Assembly (NCBI RefSeq): GCF_014283215.1
Contig: NZ_JACOMF010000004.1
Location: 1 to 64,000 of the forward strand
Direction: 5' to 3'
Origin: Siccirubricoccus deserti
GTDB lineage: Bacteria; Pseudomonadota; Alphaproteobacteria; Acetobacterales; Acetobacteraceae
DNA: 64,000 nucleotides
The position numbers and the translations under genes were made by a program. Each line of letters opens with the position of its first letter. Position 1 is the stretch's first letter. Below, piece by piece: positions 8,188-15,987 of the stretch. Below the pieces are notes generated by a model. The model saw only the letters and a list, made by a program, of their open reading frames with translations, was not told the origin of the DNA and made no database searches.

Positions 8188-8816
8188 GCGAGAGCGAGCT
8201 GCGCGAGGCGATCGCGGCGCATGGCCGGCTGCTGTTCGGCCGCGGCTATTCGGTGGGCTCGGCCGGCAACATCAGCGTGCGGCTGCCGGATGGTTTCCTG
8301 ATGACCCCGACGAACTCCTGCCTCGGCCGGCTGGATCCGGCGCGGCTCAGCAAGCTCGACCGCGCCTGGCAGCATGTCTCCGGCGACCCGCCCTCGAAGG
8401 AGGTGTTCATGCACCGCGCGGTGCTCGAAACCCGCGCGGAAGCGCAGGCGGTGGTGCATCTCCACTCGACCCATGCGACCGCCATCGCCTGCCTGGCGGC
8501 GCCCGGCGAGACCGCGCCGATCCCGCCGCTGACGCCCTATTTCGTCATGCGCATCGGCCGCAGCCTGCCGGTGATCCCCTATTACCGCCCTGGCGACCCG
8601 GCGATGGAGCCGGCCATCGCCGCGGCGGCGCGGGAGGCACGGGCCATGCTGCTGGCCAATCACGGGCCGGTGGTCAGTGGCAGGTCGCTCGATGACGCGG
8701 TCTATGCGGCGGAGGAGCTGGAGGAGGCCGCGAAGCTCGCGCTGCTGCTACGCGGCCAGGCGCCGCGAGCGCTGACCGCCGGGCAGGTCGAGGCGCTGCT
8801 GCAGGCCTTCGGCTAG
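8184..8816 (+). CDS. otnC: 3-oxo-tetronate 4-phosphate decarboxylase (class II aldolase/adducin)
   Basis: 210 residues of the class II aldolase/adducin fold. Zinc-binding and active-site motifs are visible: SAGNISVRL near residue 30, VVHLHSTHA near residues 90-98 (two His ligands) and LANHGPVV near residue 158 (third His). ATG 8184 overlaps the otnK stop (ATGA). The pair converts the kinase product 3-oxo-tetronate 4-phosphate into dihydroxyacetone phosphate and CO2, feeding glycolysis. Family members also include fuculose-phosphate aldolase, but coupling to OtnK supports OtnC. Confidence 0.9.
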   Translation: MSESELREAIAAHGRLLFGRGYSVGSAGNISVRLPDGFLMTPTNSCLGRLDPARLSKLDRAWQHVSGDPPSKEVFMHRAVLETRAEAQAVVHLHSTHATAIACLAAPGETAPIPPLTPYFVMRIGRSLPVIPYYRPGDPAMEPAIAAAAREARAMLLANHGPVVSGRSLDDAVYAAEELEEAAKLALLLRGQAPRALTAGQVEALLQAFG

Positions 8817-8929
8817 AGCAGGTTCAGGCTGGCCGTACCGGTCCGCCTGAAGAAACCGCTCCGGCGCGCATCCCGCGGCCGACCACGCCGCAGCAAGCCT
8901 CCCATCCTCCGCCAATGAAGGATCATCGC

Positions 8930-9529
8930 ATGGACACCCCACCCGACCGCGAGGCGCCCGCCGCGCATCCGATCGAAGCGCTGTTGCGCCGGCGCTGGAG
9001 CCCGCGCAGCTTCATCGCCGCGCCGGTGGCCCCGGCGGCGCTGGACAGCGTGCTGGAGGCGGCGCGCTGGGCCGCGAGCTGCAACAACGCCTAACCCTGG
9101 CACTATATCGTGGCGCGGCGCGATGCCGATGCCGCGGCCTTCGCCGCGCTGCTCGGCACGCTGACGCCGAACAACCAGGGCTGGGCGCAGCATGCCGGGG
9201 TGCTGATGCTGGCGGTCGCCCACAGCAGCTTTCCCGCCAATGGCAATCCCAACCGGCACGCGCTGTACGACACCGGCGCGGCGAGTGCCCAGATGGCGCT
9301 GCAGGCCGCGGCGCTCGGGCTCCAGATTCACCAGATGGCGGGCTTCGATCCGCAGAAGGCGCGCGACGCCTTCGCCATCCCGGAGGGCTTCGAGCCTGTC
9401 GCCGCCATCGCCCTCGGCCATGTCGGCCCGGCGGAGGCGCTGCCGGACGCCCTGGCGGCGCGCGAGACGGCGCCGCGGCAGCGCCGGCCGATCGGCGAAT
9501 TCGCCTTCTTCGGCAGCTGGCAGGGGTGA
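8930..9529 (+). pseudogene. Nitroreductase-family gene with in-frame TAA
   Basis: From ATG 8930 the reading gives a nitroreductase start (IEALLRRRWSPRSFIAAPV, LDSVLEAARWAASCNNA), then hits TAA at 9092-9094. The same frame continues without other lesions (PWHYIVARRDADAAAF, GAASAQMALQAAALGLQIHQ, FGSWQG) to the TGA at 9527. The family reads NNAQPWHYIV here, so a single C to T change of a CAA Gln codon explains the stop. The second half alone cannot fold as an FMN nitroreductase because the N-terminal SRRS/PRSF flavin-phosphate residues are separated. It was either inactivated recently or is read through. Confidence 0.8.
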
Positions 9530-10143
9530 GCGCGTTGGATGGAGAGATGCTCGACCGCATCGCCATCCGCGCCCTGGTGGAGAATTGGGCGGTATGGCGC
9601 GACGCCGGCGACTGGGACCGCTTCGCCACCTGCTGGCATGCCGACGGCATCATGATGGCCACCTGGTGCCAGGCGCCTTGGGCGGAGTTCATCGCCGCCA
9701 GCAAGGCCGGCTGGGCGAAGGGCGTCTCCATCCTGCATTTCCTCGGCGGCCACAGTGCCGATGTGGCGGGGCATCGCGCCATCGGCCAGACCAAGATGAC
9801 GATCAGCCAGCGCGCCATGGTGCATGACGTGGAAGTGGACGCCGTCTGCACCGGGCGGTTCTACGACTTCCTGGAAAGGCGTGAGGGACGCTGGGGCATG
9901 GTGCTGCGCCAGCCGATCTACGAGAAGGACCGCATGGACCCGGTCGATCCCGCGGCGCGGCTGGAACTGGATCCGGCACTGCTGAAGCGCTTTCCCGCCG
10001 GCTACCGCCACCTCGCCTATCTGCAGACACAGATCGGCTATGCGGTGAAGACCGACATGCCAGGGCTGCAGGGGCCGGAAGTGGAGGCGCTCTACGCCGG
10101 GGCGCGCGCTGGCTGGCGGGCGGGCCGCATAGCTGAGGCTTGA
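9526..10143 (+). CDS. SnoaL/NTF2-like domain protein
   Basis: 205 residues. The N-terminal part has the SnoaL-like opening (IAIRALVENWAVWRDAGDWD, FATCWHADGIMMATWCQ) and the cone-fold pattern continues through GHRAIGQTKMTISQRA and GRFYDFLERREGRWGMVLRQ. Such folds serve as small hydrolases, cyclases or dehydratases, or as binding domains; none can be assigned. GTG 9526 overlaps the stop of the broken nitroreductase (GTGA), which shows the two once formed one transcription unit; ATG 9547 is an alternative start. The C-terminal tail includes LQTQIGYAVKTDMPGLQG. Confidence 0.75.
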   Translation: MSALDGEMLDRIAIRALVENWAVWRDAGDWDRFATCWHADGIMMATWCQAPWAEFIAASKAGWAKGVSILHFLGGHSADVAGHRAIGQTKMTISQRAMVHDVEVDAVCTGRFYDFLERREGRWGMVLRQPIYEKDRMDPVDPAARLELDPALLKRFPAGYRHLAYLQTQIGYAVKTDMPGLQGPEVEALYAGARAGWRAGRIAEA

Positions 10144-10205
10144 GCGGATCGCGGGCGGAGCCTGAATGCCCGAGGCGCGCATTCTTCTGACCAGCAACAG
10201 GCGAG

Positions 10206-10241
10206 GGCGGACCGGTGTTCCTGCATGAACGCCGGTCCGCC
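10206..10241 (+). terminator. Long hairpin after the SnoaL-like gene
   Basis: GGCGGACCGG and CCGGTCCGCC pair perfectly; inside them GTTC and GAAC extend the stem around a CTGCAT loop. It lies 60 bases after the stop at 10143. No T-run follows on the plus strand. Confidence 0.55.
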
Positions 10242-10253
10242 CCCGTCGCGAAA

Positions 10254-10283
10254 AGGGCGCCGCCCCTTGCGGAGCGGCGCCCT
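10254..10283 (-). terminator. Rho-independent terminator of the H1-like gene
   Basis: AGGGCGCCGC and GCGGCGCCCT form a perfect 10-bp stem. On the minus strand the hairpin is followed by TTTTCGCG, a short U-tract. It lies 22 bases beyond the stop of the H1-like gene. Confidence 0.7.
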
Positions 10284-10305
10284 CTCGCCGGGATCGGCGA
10301 CGGGT

Positions 10306-10890
10306 TCAGGTAGCGGGGGTCTCGCCCTCGGCCGGCGGCGGCGGTGCGACCGCAGCTTCGGCAGCGGCGGCCTTCTTCGCCGCGCGCGTCGCGGCGGCCT
10401 TCTTCGCCGCCTCAGAGCGCGACGGGTTGGAGGCCTTCACCGCAGCGGCCTTCTTCGGCGCGGCGGTGCGGGCGGCGGTCCGCTTCGGGGCGGCCTTCTT
10501 CGGCGCGGCGGCAACCCGGCGGGCTGCCGGCTTCCTGGCGACGGCCTTCTTCGGCGCCGCCGCCTTCTTCGCGGCGGGCTTCTTCGCGGCGACGGCCTTC
10601 TTCGGCGCCGCCTTCTTCGCTACCGCCTTCTTCGGCGCGGCAGCCCGGGAGGTGGTGCGCTTCGGCGCTGCCTTCTTCGGAGCGGCCTTCGTCGCGGTCT
10701 TCCGCGCCGCCGGCTTCTTGGCGGCGGCGGCCTTCTTCGGCGCCGCCTTCTTCGCTGCCGGCTTGCGGGCCGCCGGCTTCTTGGCGGCGACCCGGCCGCG
10801 TGCCGACGTGGGCTTCTTCGCGGTGCGACGCGTGGTGGACACAGCCATCGCCTGGGCGCGGGCTGCCGGTGTCTCGGGGGTATCGGTCAC
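10306..10890 (-). CDS. Histone H1-like/AlgP-like Lys-Ala-Pro repeat protein
   Basis: About 194 residues, nearly all built from Ala, Lys, Pro and Arg in variants of KKAAPKKA and KKPAARK, the composition of the C-terminal tail of eukaryotic H1 and of bacterial HctB/AlgP-type nucleoid proteins. A short N-terminal segment (VTDTPETPAARAQAM) and an acidic, proline-rich end (APPPPAEGETPAT) frame the basic repeats. GTG at 10890 is chosen because AAGGAG lies eight bases upstream; earlier in-frame ATGs lack such a site. It probably binds DNA through charge and compacts or modulates chromatin. The repeats are low-complexity, so homology inferences are weak. A terminator follows directly. Confidence 0.8.
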   Translation of the reverse strand: MTDTPETPAARAQAMAVSTTRRTAKKPTSARGRVAAKKPAARKPAAKKAAPKKAAAAKKPAARKTATKAAPKKAAPKRTTSRAAAPKKAVAKKAAPKKAVAAKKPAAKKAAAPKKAVARKPAARRVAAAPKKAAPKRTAARTAAPKKAAAVKASNPSRSEAAKKAAATRAAKKAAAAEAAVAPPPPAEGETPAT

Positions 10891-11500
10891 AATCAGGATC
10901 TCCTTGCGCGTTCCAGTGGGGGACAGGCGGGAACGCATGCCGGCTTCATGTAGAAGCCGATGCGCCATGCCCGGATAGCAGCAGAGGCGGTCGTGCGATG
11001 GTGGCAGCGCGCGGATCCCGTGGCACGCCTTGCCGTGTCGGTCGCTGTCCTGGCCGTACGGTCAGGAAGCGGCAACGGACGTTCAGCCGCGGCGTGCCGC
11101 GTCGCGTATCCCTCAGCCTCGCTTCCGGCGAGGAGCATGCTGTCCGCAGGCTCCGCCGCTGCGGAATGTGCGGCGAGTGGATCTGCCACCATCCCGTCCT
11201 GTCCGCGGTCCATGGACCGTCCTTCCCTGCTGCGGCACGCCGTTGACGTTTCTCGATCCGCCGGGCAGTGAGTTTGGTGCTGGCGAATCGTGTGCATCGT
11301 CGTGCGCGCGAATCACGCTATCTTCACACGCATCCTTCGTGTCAACAGAAACCGCAATTCGCTTCGCGCTTTTTCCTGCGCGATGCTGCGCATGGTGCAC
11401 GACACCGCCCTGCGCGGCGCGCGCATGGCAATGCCGACACGCTGCATCATCACATGGATCACCCGCGCGTCGCCCGGCCGCGCCGAAGCCACAAACGCGA
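10891..11500. other. 610-base intergenic region without a recognised gene
   Basis: It lies between the start of the H1-like gene and the prpC terminator, and both flanking genes read on the minus strand. Open frames exist on both strands (for example minus 10893-11297), but their compositions look like noise and no family motif is seen. The stretch 11270-11400 is somewhat less GC-rich than its surroundings. It must hold the promoter of the H1-like gene; no clear box was identified. Confidence 0.5.
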
Positions 11501-11526
11501 ACGGCCGCCGGTGTCCCGGCGGCCGT
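11501..11526 (-). terminator. Terminator after prpC
   Basis: ACGGCCGCCGG and CCGGCGGCCGT form a perfect 11-bp stem around a four-base loop, 50 bases beyond the prpC stop. On the minus strand it is followed by TCGCGTTTG, a poor U-tract. Confidence 0.65.
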
Positions 11527-11576
11527 CGTTCCTCATGGCAGGGCGACGTCGTGGACGCCGCCGCCATGCGCCTTGC

Positions 11577-12716
11577 TTACCGCGCCGACATCGGCGGGAC
11601 GGGCCGCTGCTCCAGCCCGGTGTACCAGGACAGCGGCCGGATCAGCCGGTTGTCCGCCGCCTGCTCCAACACGTGGGAAGCCCAGCCGGTGATGCGCGCG
11701 GCGACGAAGAGCGGGGTGAAGAGCGGGATCTCGAAGCCCATCAGGTAGTAGGCGGGACCTGCCGGGAAATCGAGGTTCGGGTGGATGTTCTTCTCCCGCA
11801 GCATCTTCGCGGCAAGCACCCGGCTGGTCTCCATCCAGCGACGGTCGCCCACCACCTCCGCCATCTTCTCGGCGTATTTGGTCATCGTCGGGACGCGGCT
11901 GTCGCCCGATTTGTAGACCCGGTGGCCGAAGCCCATGACCAGCGCCTTGTGGTCGAAGCGGGTGGAAAGCCATTCCTCCGCCTGCTCCGGCCCGCCGACC
12001 TCCTTCAGCATGTGCATCACGGCTTCGTTGGCGCCGCCATGCAGCGGGCCCTTCAACGAGGCGATGCCGGCGGTGATCGCCCCATGCATCTCGGCGCCCG
12101 AGGAGGTCACCAGCCGTGCCGTATAGGTGGAGGCGTTGAAGGTGTGCTCGGCGTAGAGGATCATCGAGACGTCGAAGGCCTTCAGCACCTCCGGCTGCGG
12201 CACCTTCCCCTGGATCAGGTGGAAGACGTTCTCGGCGAAGCTGTGGGACGGGTCGGGCCGCAGCGGCTCCAGCCCCTTGGAGGCGCGGTAGGCGGCGGCG
12301 ATGGCGGTCGGGATCTTGGCGAACAGCCGCTTGGCCTTGCGCCGCTGCGCCGCATCGCTGACATCGGCGGTCTCCGGATCCTCCATCCCCATGAAGGAGA
12401 CGGCGGTGCGGATCGCATCCATCGGGTGCCCGTCCTTCGGGAATTCCCGGATGACGCGGTGCAGCGCCGGGCTGATCTCGCGCTCCGCCGCCGTCTCGGC
12501 CTTGAAGGCGGCCAGCTGCGCGGCATTGGGCAGCTCGCCTTCCCACAGCAGGTAAGCCACTTCCTCGAAGCTGCAATTCTCGGCCAGATCCTGCACCGCA
12601 TAGCCGCGGTAGGTCAGGCTGTTGGTTTCCGGCATCACCTTGGAGATGGCGGAGACATCGGCGTAGACGCCGACAAGGCCCTTGTAGATCGTGGGCTTCC
12701 CGGTGGACTCGCTCAT
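11577..12716 (-). CDS. prpC: 2-methylcitrate synthase / citrate synthase family
   Basis: 379 residues, the short form of the citrate synthase fold used by PrpC and bifunctional 2-methylcitrate/citrate synthases. Active-site regions are present: PLHGGANEAVMHML, MGFGHRVYKSGDSR and the Asp-containing NLDFPAGPAYYLMG, followed by FTPLFVAARITGWASHVLEQ. The ATG at 12716 is preceded by GAGGAG. It condenses propionyl-CoA (or acetyl-CoA) with oxaloacetate in the cytosol. prpD lies 367 bases upstream on the same strand, which favours the methylcitrate role, but citrate synthase activity as the main or extra function cannot be excluded because the families overlap. Confidence 0.88.
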   Translation of the reverse strand: MSESTGKPTIYKGLVGVYADVSAISKVMPETNSLTYRGYAVQDLAENCSFEEVAYLLWEGELPNAAQLAAFKAETAAEREISPALHRVIREFPKDGHPMDAIRTAVSFMGMEDPETADVSDAAQRRKAKRLFAKIPTAIAAAYRASKGLEPLRPDPSHSFAENVFHLIQGKVPQPEVLKAFDVSMILYAEHTFNASTYTARLVTSSGAEMHGAITAGIASLKGPLHGGANEAVMHMLKEVGGPEQAEEWLSTRFDHKALVMGFGHRVYKSGDSRVPTMTKYAEKMAEVVGDRRWMETSRVLAAKMLREKNIHPNLDFPAGPAYYLMGFEIPLFTPLFVAARITGWASHVLEQAADNRLIRPLSWYTGLEQRPVPPMSAR

Positions 12717-13083
12717 GCGTTGGCTCCTCTGGTCAAATCCGGCGAAGCGGCGGCCGGACCAGGCAGTGGTCCGGCTCGGCTTCGTCCTTGGCCGCTCCGT
12801 CACGGCAGGCGGTGATGGCGAAACATGCCATGCATATAAGGTCAGCGCGGCATGGTTGCGTCGGAAGGCGTAGAGGGCGAGGCCGCCAGGTGCGGCAGCC
12901 TTGGCCCGGCTGATCAGCTAGGTGCCGATCTCCTGCCGCTGCCACCCGGGCGCGACCTGAGGGGGCGGCACCGTGGCACCGGCGGTGAGGCCGGAGCAGC
13001 CCGCTGCGCCGTGGGCAACCGCCGCCTCGCCCTCGGGCTCGACGAGGCCGGCAGCGCCCCGGCGCGGGTGGGCCGCGCCGGCC
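12717..13083. other. 367-base gap between prpD and prpC
   Basis: No convincing gene is seen here on either strand. A TTATAT hexamer on the minus strand near 12835-12840 could serve as a -10 element for prpC, but no matching -35 was recognised. The spacing suggests prpC may have its own promoter. Confidence 0.35.
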
Positions 13084-14622
13084 TCAGAAGATGCCCGGCT
13101 TGCCTTCGAGCAGCGTGCCCGCCGGCAGCGCCACGCCCAGCTCGCCCAGCTCCCCGGCCTTCAGCCGCGGCAGGTCCTGCACCACTTCGAGGAAGCGGTT
13201 GGCTTCCCGCGTGGTGATGATGCCTTCGGTCAGGATGCGGAACTTGTTGATGTAGTCGGCCCGCCCGAAGGGCTTGGCGCCGTTCGGATGGGCGTTCGCG
13301 ACGCCGAGCTCGTCGACCAGCCTGGTGCCGTCCTTGAACAGGATCTCGACCCGGCCGCCGAAGGACAGCTCGTTCGGGTCGCGCGAGTGGTAGCGCCGGG
13401 TCCATTCCGGGTCCTCGGTGGTCTCGATCTTGTGCCACAGCCGCACGGTGTCGGCGCGGGCCGCCCGCTTCGGCGCATAGCTGTCGACATGGTGCCACCG
13501 GCCGTCCTGCAGGGCGACGGCGAAGATGTACATGATGGAGTGGTCGAGCGTCTCCCGGCTGGCCTTCGGGTCCATCTTCTGCGGGTCGTTGGCGCCGGTG
13601 CCGATCACGTAATGCGTGTGGTGGCTGGTATGGATGATGATCTTCTCGATCGCCTCCATATCCTCGATCTGCTCGCGCATCCGGAACGCCAGGTCGATCA
13701 GCGCCTGGGACTGGTACTCCGCCGAGTGCTCCTTGGTGTAGCTGTCGAGGATGGCGCGCTTCGGCTCGCCGGCGCCCGGCAGCGGCACCTCGTAGTAGAC
13801 CGGCTCATAGGCGGCGGCGCGGCCTTCCCGGTCGGCCACGGTGCGGCCCGAGAGCACCCAGCCGATGACACTGTCCTCGCCTTCGTAGATCGGGCTCGGC
13901 GCGCCCTCGCCACGCATGGCGCGGTCGGCCGCCTCGACCGCCAGCTTGCCCGCATGCGCCGGGGCAAAGGCCTTCCAGGAGGAGATCTCGCCCTTCCGCG
14001 ACTGGCGGAAGCTGATCGAGACATGCAGCGCCTGCTGCACCGCCTGGTAGATCGCCTCCTGCTTCAGCCCGAGCAGCGTGCCGATGCCGGCCGCCGCCGA
14101 GGGGCAGAGGTGGGCGATGTGATCCACCTTGTGCTCATGCAGGCATATGGCGCGGACCAGGTCGATCTGGATCTCGTAGCCGGTGGCGAGGCCGCGGATC
14201 AGGTCCCGCCCCGACTTCTCCATGGTCTGCGCCACGGCGAGGATCGGCGGGATGTTGTCGCCGGGGTGGGAGTAGTCGGCGGCCAGGAAGGTGTCGTGCA
14301 TGTCGAGCTCGCGCACCGCGGTGCCGTTCGCCCAGGCTGCCCATTCCGGCGAGAAGCGCTTGCCCGCCGGCATGCCGAACACCGTGGCGCCACCCTTGCG
14401 GGGGTGCCCCAGCGCCATGGCGCGGGCCGAGACCACCGGCCTGCGGTTGATGGCGGCGATCGCCACCGAGGCGTTGTCGATGATCCGGTTGATGATCATC
14501 TCCTGAACCGCGCGCTCGACCGCCACCTTGTCGGCGGCGACGCCGGCGATCTTCCAGGCGAGCTGGTCCTCGCGCTTCAGCAGCGCCTTGGACGGGTAGA
14601 GCTTGACGGGATGCATCTGCAT
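13084..14622 (-). CDS. prpD: 2-methylcitrate dehydratase (MmgE/PrpD family)
   Basis: 512 residues covering the whole MmgE/PrpD fold. Recognisable segments are [20 protein letters not shown] in the N-terminal helical domain, [11 protein letters not shown]-like text ([19 protein letters not shown]), and the C-terminal [20 protein letters not shown] and [15 protein letters not shown]. The enzyme dehydrates 2-methylcitrate in the cytosol without an iron-sulfur cluster. It is transcribed with or just before prpC and divergent from a LysR regulator 169 bases away. No prpB (methylisocitrate lyase) is adjacent. Related family members act on other tricarboxylic acids, so the substrate is inferred from the prpC neighbour. 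Confidence 0.88.
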   Translation of the reverse strand: MQMHPVKLYPSKALLKREDQLAWKIAGVAADKVAVERAVQEMIINRIIDNASVAIAAINRRPVVSARAMALGHPRKGGATVFGMPAGKRFSPEWAAWANGTAVRELDMHDTFLAADYSHPGDNIPPILAVAQTMEKSGRDLIRGLATGYEIQIDLVRAICLHEHKVDHIAHLCPSAAAGIGTLLGLKQEAIYQAVQQALHVSISFRQSRKGEISSWKAFAPAHAGKLAVEAADRAMRGEGAPSPIYEGEDSVIGWVLSGRTVADREGRAAAYEPVYYEVPLPGAGEPKRAILDSYTKEHSAEYQSQALIDLAFRMREQIEDMEAIEKIIIHTSHHTHYVIGTGANDPQKMDPKASRETLDHSIMYIFAVALQDGRWHHVDSYAPKRAARADTVRLWHKIETTEDPEWTRRYHSRDPNELSFGGRVEILFKDGTRLVDELGVANAHPNGAKPFGRADYINKFRILTEGIITTREANRFLEVVQDLPRLKAGELGELGVALPAGTLLEGKPGIF

Positions 14623-14733
14623 GAGGGGCGGTGTTCCCTTCTAAGGATTCGGATTGGCGGGGATTTCTCTACCCGATGGCGGCATTCGTCCATTCCGATT
14701 GGGCGCCGGCTTCGATAGTTTTTCCGGATCGTC

Positions 14734-14752
14734 GCATTCGGCTATGCGATGC
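14734..14752. promoter_or_regulatory. Candidate LysR operator (GCAT-N11-ATGC)
   Basis: GCAT and ATGC are separated by eleven bases, matching the T-N11-A dyad of LysR-type regulators, about 40 bases before the LysR ATG and in the divergent region with prpD. Two near-identical direct repeats (ATTCGGATTGG and ATTCCGATTGG) lie further toward prpD. Confidence 0.4.
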
Positions 14753-14791
14753 TCGTCGCACCACCGGCCGCGACAGCAGGCAGGGCGCCGC

Positions 14792-15691
14792 ATGGATTTC
14801 CGCATTCTCCGCCGCATGGGCCATTTCCTGGCGGTCGCCGAGGAAGGGCATTTCGGCCGCGCCGCCGCCCGGCTCGGCCTGTCGCAGCCGCCGCTGACAG
14901 CGCAGATCCAGGCGCTGGAAGCCGAGCTGGGCGTCCGGCTGCTGGAACGCACCCGCAAAGGCGCGCGGCCGACGCGGGAGGGCGAGGCGCTGCTGCCGAT
15001 CCTCCGCCGCCTGGCCGAGGACGCCAAGCAGGTGGAGGCTCTGGCGCGGGAGCTGCGTGCCGGCCGGCATGCGCCGATGGCGCTGGCCTGCGTCACCTCC
15101 GCGTTGTTCGACTTCCTGCCGCCGCTGGTCCGCGCGCTGCGCGCGGCGCAACCGGATGCCGCCATAGCGGTACAGGAGATGGACACCGCCGATGCGGTGG
15201 AGGCGCTGCGCCGCGGCGAGGTGGATTTCGCCCTCGCCCGGCTGGACCGCGACCGTCCGCCGTTCAAGGTGCTGCCGCTCGGCGAGGATGCGTTGGTGGT
15301 GGCGCTACCAGAGGGCCACCCGCTGCTGGCGGCGGCGGCGCTGCCGCTGGCCTCGCTGGCGCAGGAGCCGCTGGTGCTGCTGCCGCGCTCGATCAGCCCG
15401 GCCTATTTCGACCGCCAGGTCAGCGCCTGCCGCGCCGCGGGGTTCGAGCCGGTGGCGATGCGCGAGGTCGGCTCGGCGATGGCGCAGCTCGCCTTCGTCG
15501 CGGCCGGGCTGGGCGTGGCGCTGGTCAGCTCCGGTATGGCCCGGCTGCGGCCGCCCGGGGTCGCCTTCCGTGCGCTGGCCGAGCCGGTGGGCTCGGTCGG
15601 CGTCGCCCTGGTGTGGAACGCCGAGCGCGAGACGGATGGGGCACGCGCCGCGGTCGTCCTGGCCCGGCGGGTCTTCGGGGTCGAGGGCTGA
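14792..15691 (+). CDS. LysR-type transcriptional regulator
   Basis: 299 residues. The N-terminal winged helix-turn-helix is typical: MGHFLAVAEEGHFGRAAARL (about 9-28), LSQPPLTAQIQALEAELGVR with the recognition helix, and LLERTRKGARPTREGEALL. The C-terminal periplasmic-binding-like effector domain runs from about residue 90 (SALFDFLPPLVRALR, EGHPLLAAAALPLA). It is transcribed away from prpD-prpC, so it probably controls that pair and itself in response to a propionate or methylcitrate-cycle metabolite; this is inferred from position only. ATG 14792 lies in a GC-rich context without a strong ribosome site. Confidence 0.88.
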   Translation: MDFRILRRMGHFLAVAEEGHFGRAAARLGLSQPPLTAQIQALEAELGVRLLERTRKGARPTREGEALLPILRRLAEDAKQVEALARELRAGRHAPMALACVTSALFDFLPPLVRALRAAQPDAAIAVQEMDTADAVEALRRGEVDFALARLDRDRPPFKVLPLGEDALVVALPEGHPLLAAAALPLASLAQEPLVLLPRSISPAYFDRQVSACRAAGFEPVAMREVGSAMAQLAFVAAGLGVALVSSGMARLRPPGVAFRALAEPVGSVGVALVWNAERETDGARAAVVLARRVFGVEG

Positions 15692-15987
15692 TCAGCCGGT
15701 CAGGCGCAGGGCCGGCGCGCTCCTGCTGGCCGGGCCGGGCGGCGGCGGCTCACGGCGCTGCGGCACCGCCGGCTGCAACCGCTGCGATGGGACGCCCGGA
15801 CCGGTTGCCGGGCCGGAGCCCATGGCATTCTCTCCGGACAGGACAGGTCTTGAGCCGGGCTTATGGCGCGGCGGGGGCGAAGCTTTTCCAGCCGCCACGG
15901 GAGTGATGTGCGGAATCAGCCCGCCGGCCGGGCTGCCGGGCGGGCCGATTCGGTCTAACCTTGCGCAGCGCATTGCCGGAGTTGCCC

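Noticed and set aside
9092-9094. Selenocysteine or other recoding at the nitroreductase stop
   Set aside because: The codon is TAA, not TGA, and a simple CAA to TAA change explains it; no recoding element is visible.
10306-10890. Possible CRISPR-like or tandem DNA repeat
   Set aside because: The repeated units are coding Lys-Ala-Pro codons of the H1-like protein with varying lengths and no spacer structure.
10893-11297. 134-codon minus-strand ORF upstream of the H1-like gene
   Set aside because: Composition is irregular, no motif or ribosome site is convincing, and it seems to be background in the intergenic region.
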